A DNA stretch of 64,000 nucleotides from Hyphomicrobiales bacterium (GTDB lineage: Bacteria > Pseudomonadota > Alphaproteobacteria > Rhizobiales > Rhizobiaceae), in contig UBPA01000003.1 in NCBI GenBank assembly GCA_900467185.1, forward strand, positions 682,001 through 746,000. Direction: 5' to 3'. The position numbers were made by a program, and so were the translations under genes. The notes under the pieces were generated by a model. The model was not told where the DNA came from. It saw nothing but the letters and a program-made list of their open reading frames with translations, and did no database searches. Of this stretch, positions 18,017 to 26,517 are shown in pieces. Numbering within the stretch: position 1 is the stretch's first letter; each line of letters begins with the position of its first letter.

Positions 18017-19324
18017 CTAGGCGTGGTCTCTGATGCTGTAGTAGACGAGCGTCAGAACGATCCAGAGACCAAGACCCGACAGGAAGACCAGGAACGTATC
18101 GAAAACGACCTTGGGATAAGCAGCAATCTGCGCGATACCGGGCTGAACATAGGTTGCCAGGTAGATCTGGTTGTTGCTGGCGAGCATGCGCGCATTTTCG
18201 TAGTTCGTCAGCGACGAGGTGTAGAGCTTGGTGGCGATATCGAGATCGCTCTGGATCTTGTCATACTGCGTCATCAACTGCGCATCGGCCAGCATGGCGG
18301 GGTTCGAACCGCCTGAACTGCCGTCGCCCGACGAGCGAACCTGAGACTGGAGACGATCCAGTTCCTGCTGCGTGGCATTGATCTGGGACTTGAGGACCGT
18401 CAGCCGCGGCGACTTGGCATCCATGTAGCTTCCGAGCGCCGTGTACTGCGCCTGCAGGTCCGCGAGACTGCCATGCAGCTTGGTGATCAGCTGGATCTTG
18501 CCGTCGGCTTCCTTGCGCGCGTCGATGCTCTTCTGGCCTGTGCGAAGCTCCGTTTCCTGGCTGCGGACATTCGTCAGCCTGGCTTCGGAACGATCGAGCT
18601 CGGCCTTGGCGAAGGCAAGCTGGCTCTGGCGGGCTTTTTCGGACAGGTCGTTGACCAGCTTCTCGCAAAGATCCTTCAGCGCCGTCGAGATACGGAAGGC
18701 GTCCTGTGGCGAGAAGGCCGCGACTTCGATCGTGTTGATGCCCGTGGTCAGGTCATAGCTGGTCGAAAGCCGCTTGTTCCAGTAACTGACAAGCCCTTCG
18801 AGGGACACATCCGAGCTGAGACGCGACAGAAAATCGACCTCGGGGCGCGAATAGATCTCCCGCAGCCCGACGTCCTTCTCCAGCGACTCGACCGCATCGC
18901 GGCTCATGGCATAGTCGGAAACGATATAGCTGTTCGACATCGTCAGAGCGAGTTCGGCAGCACTCGAACCGCTTCCGCCTTCGCCCGGACGTACCGAGAA
19001 GCGAAACTCCGAGATATACCGCGGCGACGCGACGGCGGCATAGTAAAGGCCGCCAATAATGGTGGGGATGACGACAACCAGCAGAAAAGCGAGCTTGGCG
19101 CCCGAAAATCCGCCCTTCGCCTTGGTGACGAAGCCGGTCATCTTCTCGGATTTATAGGTAACCGTGGTCTTGCGGACCGGCTTTGCCGGAAGATCGGGCA
19201 TGCGCTTGGGCGCAGCCGCCATCTGGCGGTTCGGTCGAACCTCATCCAGCCTTAAAACAAGTGCGCCATCTTCCTGCCGTGATTTCAGCTTGTCGGCTCT
19301 CGCGGTCTTGGACGCGTCGCTCAT
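18017..19324 (-). CDS. KpsE/Wzc-like capsule polysaccharide export inner-membrane protein
   Basis: Polysaccharide co-polymerase-type protein of 435 residues. A basic cytoplasmic tail of about 75 residues precedes the first transmembrane helix (about 77-97), then comes a large periplasmic domain with long coiled-coil stretches (QSQLAFAKAELDRSEARL, QINATQQELDRLQSQV) and a second helix close to the C terminus (FLVFLSGLGLWIVLTLVYYS). This is the KpsE layout, lacking a tyrosine kinase domain. It bridges KpsM/T and the outer-membrane exporter. AGGAG lies six bases before the ATG at 19324. Confidence 0.88.
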   Translation of the reverse strand: MSDASKTARADKLKSRQEDGALVLRLDEVRPNRQMAAAPKRMPDLPAKPVRKTTVTYKSEKMTGFVTKAKGGFSGAKLAFLLVVVIPTIIGGLYYAAVASPRYISEFRFSVRPGEGGSGSSAAELALTMSNSYIVSDYAMSRDAVESLEKDVGLREIYSRPEVDFLSRLSSDVSLEGLVSYWNKRLSTSYDLTTGINTIEVAAFSPQDAFRISTALKDLCEKLVNDLSEKARQSQLAFAKAELDRSEARLTNVRSQETELRTGQKSIDARKEADGKIQLITKLHGSLADLQAQYTALGSYMDAKSPRLTVLKSQINATQQELDRLQSQVRSSGDGSSGGSNPAMLADAQLMTQYDKIQSDLDIATKLYTSSLTNYENARMLASNNQIYLATYVQPGIAQIAAYPKVVFDTFLVFLSGLGLWIVLTLVYYSIRDHA

Positions 19325-19446
19325 TGGCACTCCTGAAGGGGTCGTCGGCCTGTCTGTCAGCATGTATACCATGCCTTACGGCCATTCGGAAGATCGCCGC
19401 GACAAAGCGTGGCGATCCTGTCCAGAGTCAGCTTCTGCCCGGAGAT

Positions 19447-19477
19447 GAAGGCATTATTGCGGCGCAGCAATGCCTTC
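19447..19477 (-). terminator. Intercistronic hairpin between the exporter and kpsE-like genes
   Basis: GAAGGCATTATTGC and GCAGCAATGCCTTC pair in 12 of 14 positions around a three-base loop, just after the exporter stop codon and about 120 bases before the next start. No T-run follows, so partial termination or mRNA-end protection within the operon is more likely than full termination. Confidence 0.55.
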
Positions 19478-19487
19478 GTGGTCCGGC

Positions 19488-20642
19488 TTACTTGAAGGTG
19501 TTCAGCGTGCTGCCGACGGAGGCGGCCTGTGCGACGGGCGCTGCCGTCGAGCTGACCAGCGTCGCGAACTTACGCACCTCGGCCAGCGAGGAGTTGGCGA
19601 TGTAGATCAGGTCGCGGTTGCGCAGGCTGAAGCCCTTGAGAAGGAAGAAGCCGTTCGGGTCCTTCAGGTCGATCTGGTAGATGACGTTCGTCGTTGCACC
19701 CGACGATGCGACCTTGCCCGGAACCATGCGCTGCACCAGCGACGTCGGCTCGGTACGGTAGATGAAGACGCCGCGCGCATTGGCCCGCTCGTCATTCAAA
19801 CCGCCCACCTTGGCAAGCGCCTGGTTGAGGAAGAGCTGCGATTCATCGAACTGGATGGATGCATTGGCCGTCGCCGCGCCGAACACGGTGAAGCTTCGCG
19901 GCTGGCGGATGAGCGCAATGACGTCGTCCGACTGGACGTAGATGTTCTCGCTCGGGTCCGAGATCAGCCGCTCCATGGGAACGGTTTCCGTGCGTCGTCC
20001 GCGCGTGATCTGGACGGAGAGCTGATGCGATTCGATGCGCGGTCCGCCGGCCATGGCGATGACGTCGAGCAGCTTTTCGCCCCGGGGGGAAAGAGCGATG
20101 CGGCCGCTGCTGGCGACTTCGCCGGTGACGGTCACCGTGTTGGAAACGTTCTTGACGACGCTGACGAGAACCTGCGGCTGGATGGCAATGCGCGCGAGGG
20201 CATTCTCGATGGCGGTCTTGACCTGCTGCGGCGTGCGGTTGGCAGCCTGCACGGTGCCGGCATAGGGCACGGAGATCGTGCCGGATTCGGAGACCGGCTG
20301 CTCGGGTATCTGCGTCCCGCCCTTCGACGAACCGCCGGAGAAGAGACCGTCAGGCGACGCTTCCCAAATGGAGACGACGACCGTGTCGCCGACGCCGATG
20401 ATGGACGAGCTTCGCTTGCGCGCATTGCCGAGCGTTTCGGCGAGCTGCGTATCGAGGCTGCTGGAGAGAAGCGAGACGATACCCGGCGTGACCGGAATGA
20501 CCGTGTAGGGCGAATAGCTATCCTTGGCTTCCTGAAGAATCTGCCCGGAGCTCGGTCCGGAACTCGGCATGACCGTGCAGGACGTGGTGCTCAGGCAGAT
20601 AGCGGCCAGCGACAAACTGGTGAATTTGGTCAAGAACGGCAT
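19488..20642 (-). CDS. Wza/KpsD-like polysaccharide export outer-membrane lipoprotein
   Basis: Outer-membrane polysaccharide secretin of 384 residues. The signal peptide ends at a lipoprotein-like cysteine (LAAICLSTTSCTVMP). The polysaccharide export (PES) domain holds IIGVGDTVVVSIWEA and VSESGTISVPYAGTVQAAN, followed by SLBB-type domains (VTVTGEVASSGRIALSPRGE, FTVFGAATANASIQF). It would form the exit pore for the polymer handled by the KpsE- and KpsM-like proteins downstream. The ATG at 20642 is preceded by TTGAGGG; a TTG 12 bases upstream is less likely. Confidence 0.9.
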   Translation of the reverse strand: MPFLTKFTSLSLAAICLSTTSCTVMPSSGPSSGQILQEAKDSYSPYTVIPVTPGIVSLLSSSLDTQLAETLGNARKRSSSIIGVGDTVVVSIWEASPDGLFSGGSSKGGTQIPEQPVSESGTISVPYAGTVQAANRTPQQVKTAIENALARIAIQPQVLVSVVKNVSNTVTVTGEVASSGRIALSPRGEKLLDVIAMAGGPRIESHQLSVQITRGRRTETVPMERLISDPSENIYVQSDDVIALIRQPRSFTVFGAATANASIQFDESQLFLNQALAKVGGLNDERANARGVFIYRTEPTSLVQRMVPGKVASSGATTNVIYQIDLKDPNGFFLLKGFSLRNRDLIYIANSSLAEVRKFATLVSSTAAPVAQAASVGSTLNTFK

Positions 20643-20801
20643 GGGCACCCTCAAGCGCAGATCCTTCAGACGAAGACGATCTGCTCCCCCGAAATAGCGG
20701 TGTCGTTTTGGTTATCTCAACACCAACTGGTAAACAATGACTTCAAGGTCGCACCAAACAAAAACAAGCAGGCCTCTGCAAAAAGAGCACAGTGCCTGAG
20801 G

Positions 20802-21857
20802 TCAGTATCGGTTGGACTCCAGGATTTCCGGCGGACAGGTCCACACGGAGTCCTTGAACTTTACGGCCTTGCGAAGCGGAAATGCCTTGAACAGCGCTTC
20901 TCCGGTATAGGTCAGTCCCTTCCAGTTTCGATCGATGAAGCCCATGGCGTCGGCCCAATCGGTTGGTTCCATCAATGGCTGAAGATAGCTCAGCACGGTC
21001 TCGCGATCGGCGCCGCCGTAAAAGTCGATCATGCGATGATCGATCGGCTGCGGGCCGTCGAAAGGTAAAGCGGCAGCCTCACCGCGCCCGGTCGAAAACC
21101 AGGCGCAAGGGATGTTGTAGGTTTCAGCTATGACCAAACCGTGAAGACTGGTCGAGAGAATCCGGCGGCAGGCGGCGATCTCGCGCACCTTCCGCTCGAA
21201 ACCCTCCATGGTCGCATCCGTGTAGGTGTTGATGATCGTAATATCGTCAGCAAGTTCTGACGGAATGGCATAGCGGGTCAGCTGCGCCTTGACGCTTGCC
21301 GCCGCCGTCGCCTCGTCGAGCTCCGAGATATGCACGATCACGCCCAGCTCGTGGCGCTTCTCGAGGTCCGGAAACGGAAAGATGCGCGGCAGGAACCAGA
21401 CGGGATCGCCGAAGACGTCGGGCACATCGAGACCCAGAGCCCGCAGACCGGTGGCCGTCTGCCGCCCACGCACCGCGTGCACGACGAGCTCGGTCTCCGG
21501 TGGAACGGCATAGGGCGATAGGGCGCCCGAGGGGCCGCGGTTGAGGTCGAACCCCGTGCCCCACAGATGCACCCGCGCGCCCTGCTGGGCATGCCCGATG
21601 GTGCCGACGGCCGCCAGTCTTTCCCTTGGCTGATCGAACGCCGCCGGCTCGATCCGCAGGCCGGACATCACGGAGACGACCACGGCACTCAAGGCATCGC
21701 CCAGATTGGCATCGGGATGCCGGTCCGTCGTCCAGACCCAAGAGAGGCGCACGGCTTCGGCTGCACCCCGGTCGCCCGTCACCAGAGCGCCGGACGCTGC
21801 CGATCTGTCGGGAGAAACGGAACGACGGAAAAGTCTTCTTGCTGCTTTTAAAGGCAC
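20802..21857 (-). CDS. Polysaccharide pyruvyl transferase family protein (copy 1)
   Basis: Protein of 351 residues related to CsaB/ExoV-type ketal pyruvyltransferases, which add pyruvate from phosphoenolpyruvate to sugar residues. It shares with the two other copies in this locus NLGDALSAVVVS, LAAVGTIGH, HLWGTGFDLN, DVFGDPVWFLPRIF, ELGVIVHISEL and RRILSTSLHGLVIAETYNIP. The GTG start lies one base after the stop of copy 2 and has GGAG six bases upstream, so the pair is translationally coupled. Pyruvylation adds negative charge to exopolysaccharides; acceptor unknown. Confidence 0.85.
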   Translation of the reverse strand: MPLKAARRLFRRSVSPDRSAASGALVTGDRGAAEAVRLSWVWTTDRHPDANLGDALSAVVVSVMSGLRIEPAAFDQPRERLAAVGTIGHAQQGARVHLWGTGFDLNRGPSGALSPYAVPPETELVVHAVRGRQTATGLRALGLDVPDVFGDPVWFLPRIFPFPDLEKRHELGVIVHISELDEATAAASVKAQLTRYAIPSELADDITIINTYTDATMEGFERKVREIAACRRILSTSLHGLVIAETYNIPCAWFSTGRGEAAALPFDGPQPIDHRMIDFYGGADRETVLSYLQPLMEPTDWADAMGFIDRNWKGLTYTGEALFKAFPLRKAVKFKDSVWTCPPEILESNRY

Positions 21858-21858
21858 G

Positions 21859-22971
21859 TCAAACTCCGCTCAGGCCACGGGCGTGCGCCGCCAGTTTCGA
21901 AAGCCAACCGCGCGATGGCGGCACGCCTTCGGTTGGCGGCCGGTGACGCTCCATGGGAAGCGAAGCAATGAGGGGATGATCGAAGGCGCTGCCGGTCGGG
22001 CCCTTGTCGAGCATCGTTCCGGGCAAGGGGAAGGCTTCGATCAGATCCTCTCCGGTGAACGTCTTCTGGTACCAGATGTCGTCGATCGCCCGGATCAGCG
22101 TCTCCCAGTCCGTCGCCGTGCGACGGGGCTGATACCAGACATCGAGACTGTCCTGACCGATGCCCTGATAGAGATCGACGAAACGCAGGTCGAGGCCCTC
22201 CTCCCCCATCAGGTCGATCTTGCCCGGACCGGCCTCTGCCGCCCGTGGCGAAAAGTAAAGACAGGGGATACCGTAGGATTCGGCAAAGACCATGCCGTGA
22301 AGGCTGGTCGAGACGATCCGCTTGCAGGACAGGATCTCGTCGAGCCGTTCTCGCAGGGACCCGACGGAAATCGGGGTCACCGTATTGATCAGGCGGACGC
22401 TCGCCTTGTCGGCCTCCGATACATGGTGGCGCACGGATTCGGGCTTGGGATGCGCTTCGTAAGCGCGATCTTCCAGCTCCGACAAATGCAGGATAACGCC
22501 GAGTTCGCAGGTCTTTTCCACCGGCGCGGTGTGAAACCGCGGCAGCAGCCAGAGCGGATCGCCGAAGACGCCGGCGCCTTGTGCGTCGGTGGCCAAAAGG
22601 CGGCGGCTGAAAGGCCCGCGCGTCGCATAGGTGGTGATCCGGGTGTCCGCCGGCGTGCGGTAGGCGATCTTCGGCTTGTCGCCCTGATGCGGATTGAGAT
22701 TGGGCGAGGTTCCCGTTCCCCAGAACGAAACATCGCCGCCCGCAAACATATGCCCGATCGTGCCGACCGCGGCCAGCCGTGTGGCCTGGGATTTGGCAGC
22801 CATATGATGCACCGGCAGGCCGGACATCATCGAAACGATGACGGCAGACAGGGCATCGCCGAGGTTGAGATAGGATTCCTTACCCGTCGTGGTGACCCAG
22901 GAGAGCGGAATGCTGCCCTCCGCTTTAACAATATCAATAAGTTCTTGAGACAAATTCCACCATTGCGGCAT
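21859..22971 (-). CDS. Polysaccharide pyruvyl transferase family protein (copy 2)
   Basis: Second pyruvyl transferase-like protein, 370 residues from the ATG at 22971. I chose this start because homology with copies 1 and 3 begins just after it (IVKAEGSIPLSWV matches VRKTGSVPLSWA of copy 3); the frame remains open another 135 bases but without support. Shared motifs: YLNLGDALSAVIVS, FWGTG, GDPLWLLPRFH, ELGVILHLSELEDR, CKRIVSTSLHGMVFAESYGIP. It is the first gene of the minus-strand export run and is divergent from a glycosyltransferase gene across about 180 bases. Confidence 0.84.
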   Translation of the reverse strand: MPQWWNLSQELIDIVKAEGSIPLSWVTTTGKESYLNLGDALSAVIVSMMSGLPVHHMAAKSQATRLAAVGTIGHMFAGGDVSFWGTGTSPNLNPHQGDKPKIAYRTPADTRITTYATRGPFSRRLLATDAQGAGVFGDPLWLLPRFHTAPVEKTCELGVILHLSELEDRAYEAHPKPESVRHHVSEADKASVRLINTVTPISVGSLRERLDEILSCKRIVSTSLHGMVFAESYGIPCLYFSPRAAEAGPGKIDLMGEEGLDLRFVDLYQGIGQDSLDVWYQPRRTATDWETLIRAIDDIWYQKTFTGEDLIEAFPLPGTMLDKGPTGSAFDHPLIASLPMERHRPPTEGVPPSRGWLSKLAAHARGLSGV

Positions 22972-23150
22972 TATTGAAATGGGCTTACCGGCCGCCCGGT
23001 ATCGCCTTGGCCCTTCGGCCGAGCGTATACCATAGGCGATTAGTGTGCGAAAGTGGCGCGAGTAAGCCCATCCTTGCGGGGTGATCCCGCGCTTTTCGAC
23101 CGGCATTGCGCGACCCGAACGCGCGCAGCCGCAACGCCTGACGAGATTTC

Positions 23151-24332
23151 ATGTATCGCCTTTCCATGACGCCGCTGACGATCGAGACGCCGAGCGTGCT
23201 CTTCGATCTTTCGCGACTGGTGCGCAGTCGCCACAAGCCGTTCGGCACCGGCGTCGATCGCATCGACCTCGCCATCGGCCTCGACCTTGTCGCCCGCTTC
23301 GGCACCGACTGCCATTTTCTGCACGCCGGCATCCACGGCATCTGCCGGCTCGATCAGGCACTGGGTCGCGCCGTCCTGCGCCATCTCGATGCGGCCTGGA
23401 ACGGCAGTCCCGGCGAACGCTTGGGAAAGACCGCCGACTGGCGGCTCTCGGTCCTGCCCTTCCTCGATCGCAGAGCGCATGGCGTCCCCCGCTCGATCGT
23501 CAACCCGCAGACCACCTATGTCGTCGCTTCCCATTCCGGCCTCGGCAAGGTGAAGGGCGGCATGAAGCGGCTCGATCCCCGGGCCGAGATGAAGCGCGTC
23601 GTCTATATCCACGATCTGATCCCGGTCGATTTCCCGGAGTACCAGAGGCCGCAGACCTACAAGCAGTTCACCGCCTATCTCGATGAGCTTTTCGATGCCC
23701 CGGTTCAGGTCGTTGCAAATTCGCAGGATACGGCGCTACGCATGAAGGCCTATGCCGCGGCGCAGGGCATGCGGCTGTCCGGCACGCAGGTGATCATCCC
23801 CACGCTGACATTCGGTGCCGCCGCCTCGGCCACGATCGCCCCCTCCGTTCGCGCCGTCATCGAGGATCGGCGTCCCTATTTCGTGACGCTCGGCACGATC
23901 GAACCCAGAAAAAACCATCTTCTGCTGCTGGAGATCTGGCGCATGATGGCGGATCGACAGGAGATCCCGCGCCTTTGCATCATCGGCAAGCGCGGATGGG
24001 AAAACGAGAACGTCATCGACATGCTGGAGCGGTCGCCGGCGATTCGCGCGCATGTGCTGGAATTCGGCGCTCTTGGCGATCACGAGGTCCAGTCGCTGCT
24101 CAGGGGCGCGCGAGCCCTGCTCTTTCCCTCCTTCGCGGAAGGGCTCGGCATTCCTCTTCTGGAAGCGGGCGCGCTCGGCGTTCCCGCCATCGTGTCGGAC
24201 ATTCCCGTGTTTCACGAGATTGCGCCTTCGGATACTGTCTTTCTCAACCCGATCGACGGTTTGGGATGGATGCGCGAGATCCTTGCCCGGAGCGGGGAAG
24301 GCGGAACAAACGAGACGGAAGACCAGGCGTGA
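23151..24332 (+). CDS. Glycosyltransferase family 4-type protein
   Basis: GT-B fold glycosyltransferase of 393 residues. The C-terminal nucleotide-sugar domain has YFVTLGTIEPRKNHLLLLE, RLCIIGKRGWENENV and FPSFAEGLGIPLLEAGALGVP, where EGLGIPLLE is the donor-binding E-x7-E signature. The N terminus resembles capsule-locus transferases (VYIHDLIPVDFPEY). An ATG at 23166 in frame is an alternative start. The stop overlaps the GTG of the KpsT-like gene by four bases, so the two are coupled. Sugar donor and acceptor cannot be told. Confidence 0.87.
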   Translation: MYRLSMTPLTIETPSVLFDLSRLVRSRHKPFGTGVDRIDLAIGLDLVARFGTDCHFLHAGIHGICRLDQALGRAVLRHLDAAWNGSPGERLGKTADWRLSVLPFLDRRAHGVPRSIVNPQTTYVVASHSGLGKVKGGMKRLDPRAEMKRVVYIHDLIPVDFPEYQRPQTYKQFTAYLDELFDAPVQVVANSQDTALRMKAYAAAQGMRLSGTQVIIPTLTFGAAASATIAPSVRAVIEDRRPYFVTLGTIEPRKNHLLLLEIWRMMADRQEIPRLCIIGKRGWENENVIDMLERSPAIRAHVLEFGALGDHEVQSLLRGARALLFPSFAEGLGIPLLEAGALGVPAIVSDIPVFHEIAPSDTVFLNPIDGLGWMREILARSGEGGTNETEDQA

Positions 24333-25054
24333 GCATCACCTTTACCAATGTGCATAAGACGCTTCGTCAGAAGAACGAGAAGACGAAGGTGCTGGAGGAT
24401 GCGAGCGCCCTCTTCCCGGGCGACAGGATTACGGGCATCCTCTCGCCGCCCGGCGGCGGAAAGTCGACCACCGTGCAACTGACGACAGGCAAGCTTCGCC
24501 CGGACCTCGGCAGCGTGCGCCGGGAATCGCTCGTTTCCTTCCCCGTGGCCGGCGGCGGTGTTTTCAACAACGCGCTTACGGGACGGGAAAACCTCGCCTT
24601 TCTGTGCCGCGTCTTCGGTTTCGATCCCCTGCCGATCATCCGTTTCGTGATCGACTTTGCCGAGGTGGGCAAGGCGATCGACAAGCCGATGAAGCTGCTC
24701 AACCGCGACGAGCGCACGCGCCTGCTGTTCACCTCGTGCTATGCGATCCCGTTCGAAACCTACATCGTCGACGAGACGCTTCTGGGTGGTCGTGGTGCAT
24801 TTCGCGAGCGGTGCGTGGAACTGGTCGAGGAGCGGATGCAGACCTCGGGCTTCCTGATCTTCACCTCGTCGCCCGTGCTGCTGCGCCGTTATTGCAACGC
24901 ATTCTTCACCATAGACCGCATGAAAATCACACCGATGGACAGCACCGACGATGCCGTGGCCGCCATCGGCGAGGATCGTTTGAAGTTCGGCGCCGGCGAT
25001 ATCGAAGGCATCGACGAGAGCAGCGACGATACCTCCGTGATCAACCCGGGATGA
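24329..25054 (+). CDS. KpsT-like ABC transporter ATPase with degenerate catalytic motifs
   Basis: Protein of 241 residues aligned along its length with KpsT-type capsule export ATPases (for example VFNNALTGRENLAFLCRVFG and FAEVGKAIDKPMK). The GTG start overlaps the upstream stop codon. Walker B with the catalytic glutamate is present (TYIVDE). Other motifs are altered: Walker A reads SPPGGGKST with the first Gly replaced by Ser, the SSGMR signature is NRDER, the D-loop aspartate region reads GGRG, and the switch histidine of VSHS is Ser in FTSSP. It may bind ATP but hydrolyse it poorly, or work with another ATPase. No frameshift is visible. Confidence 0.82.
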   Translation: MSITFTNVHKTLRQKNEKTKVLEDASALFPGDRITGILSPPGGGKSTTVQLTTGKLRPDLGSVRRESLVSFPVAGGGVFNNALTGRENLAFLCRVFGFDPLPIIRFVIDFAEVGKAIDKPMKLLNRDERTRLLFTSCYAIPFETYIVDETLLGGRGAFRERCVELVEERMQTSGFLIFTSSPVLLRRYCNAFFTIDRMKITPMDSTDDAVAAIGEDRLKFGAGDIEGIDESSDDTSVINPG

Positions 25055-26397
25055 TGTCGGCCACCGATCCACAGGGGCAAGAGGGCGCTGCCCCGGAGAG
25101 CCGGCGGGTCCTCACCTATGCCTTTCATATGCAGGCCTGGAAACGGGAGGTGCTGCGCCGCTATTTTCCGATGCGGACCTTCGTCTTCGTTCCTTTCTTC
25201 CTCAGCGAGACCCGGCTTCGCACGGAATGGCTGGACCGGATCGATCTTGCTGTTTCGCCCGAGTTTTTCGTCTGGAGCCTCAACCTGCCGGAAACGGTTC
25301 GGGCCTTTGCGGACCGCAACGCCATTCCGGTCCATGTCGTGGAGGATGGCTTCATCCGCTCGGCCGTCCCGCATGCCGGCCGCACGCCGCCGCTGTCTCT
25401 GATCGTGGACAGGCAGACGGCCTATTTCGACAGTCGGACCGCCTCCGATCTCGAAGACATCCTGCAACATCACGACTTCGACGCAGACCCTCTCCTGATG
25501 AAACGGGCGCGGAACGGGATGGCGTTGCTTCTGTCGACGGGGATCAGCAAATACAACGCACCCTTGCGCCAGATCGCCTTGCCCTACGGTCCCAAGCGCA
25601 AACGAAGGGTGCTCGCACTAGGCCAGGTGGATGGCGATGCGTCGATCCGATTCGGCTGCCCGCGGCCCGTGACCAACGAGGACATGGTGCGGCAGGCCGT
25701 TGCCGAGAACCCTGATGCCGAGGTCATCTACAAGCCGCATCCCGACGTGCTGAACGGCGTTCGAAGCTCGTCGGCCAACCTTTCCGAACTTTCGCGAATC
25801 TGCACGATCCTGACCGACCGCATTCCCCTGGCCCGCGCGTTCGAGACGATCGACCATGTCTATGCCATCACGTCGCTTGCCGGGTTCGAGGCGCTGCTGC
25901 GACGGCTGCCGGTGACCGTTCTCGGCCTGCCCTTCTATGCCGGATGGGGCCTGACGGAGGACCGGCAGACGACACCACGCAGGCAGCGGCGCTTGACCAT
26001 CGAGCAGATGTTCGCCGCGACCTATCTGCTGTATCCCCGGTATTTCGCGCCGCAGACGGGTGAGGCGACGACGTTCGAGGCCGTCATCGGCGATCTCCGC
26101 GATCCTGTCGCACCCGCTTTTGCGTATCGGAACCCGCCTTCCTGGCAGGCCTCAGGCCCATACGGGCTTCTGGGCTGGCGCCACGCGCTGGCGCCGGTCG
26201 TTGCTGCTGCCGTCAGGCGTGTCGCAACGGCCGAAGATGCGGATTACTACCGGCACTACCCGATCGACTTCTTCCGCGAGCGGCCCGAACGCGCCTTCCG
26301 CGCCATCGGACGCCTGCTTTATCCGCTCGACGAGGGACCGGACCGACAGAGCGATGCACCCTTCCGGTTGCTTCCGGGAGGTCAATCGCCTAGATAG
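25051..26397 (+). CDS. KpsC/KpsS-like capsule biosynthesis protein (putative beta-Kdo transferase)
   Basis: Protein of 448 residues of the Capsule_synth family, single-module type. Typical motifs: VHVVEDGFIRS, VIYKPHPD, AITSLAGFEALLRRLPVTV and GLPFYAGWGLTEDR. KpsC and KpsS build the poly-Kdo linker on the phosphatidylglycerol that anchors group 2 capsules; E. coli KpsC has two such modules and KpsS one. This protein has one, so which linkage it makes is uncertain. It starts at ATGATG overlapping the stop of the KpsT-like gene and is co-transcribed with it. Confidence 0.82.
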   Translation: MMSATDPQGQEGAAPESRRVLTYAFHMQAWKREVLRRYFPMRTFVFVPFFLSETRLRTEWLDRIDLAVSPEFFVWSLNLPETVRAFADRNAIPVHVVEDGFIRSAVPHAGRTPPLSLIVDRQTAYFDSRTASDLEDILQHHDFDADPLLMKRARNGMALLLSTGISKYNAPLRQIALPYGPKRKRRVLALGQVDGDASIRFGCPRPVTNEDMVRQAVAENPDAEVIYKPHPDVLNGVRSSSANLSELSRICTILTDRIPLARAFETIDHVYAITSLAGFEALLRRLPVTVLGLPFYAGWGLTEDRQTTPRRQRRLTIEQMFAATYLLYPRYFAPQTGEATTFEAVIGDLRDPVAPAFAYRNPPSWQASGPYGLLGWRHALAPVVAAAVRRVATAEDADYYRHYPIDFFRERPERAFRAIGRLLYPLDEGPDRQSDAPFRLLPGGQSPR

Positions 26398-26517
26398 CCA
26401 ACGCAGTTTCGCTTCAGGACGCGGTCTTCCCATCCTTACAGACACATCTCCCCTCGAGATGTGGGCTTGCCGCCCGCACCGCATCCGAAGGGACGAAGAC
26501 AGGACGATAAGCATTCG

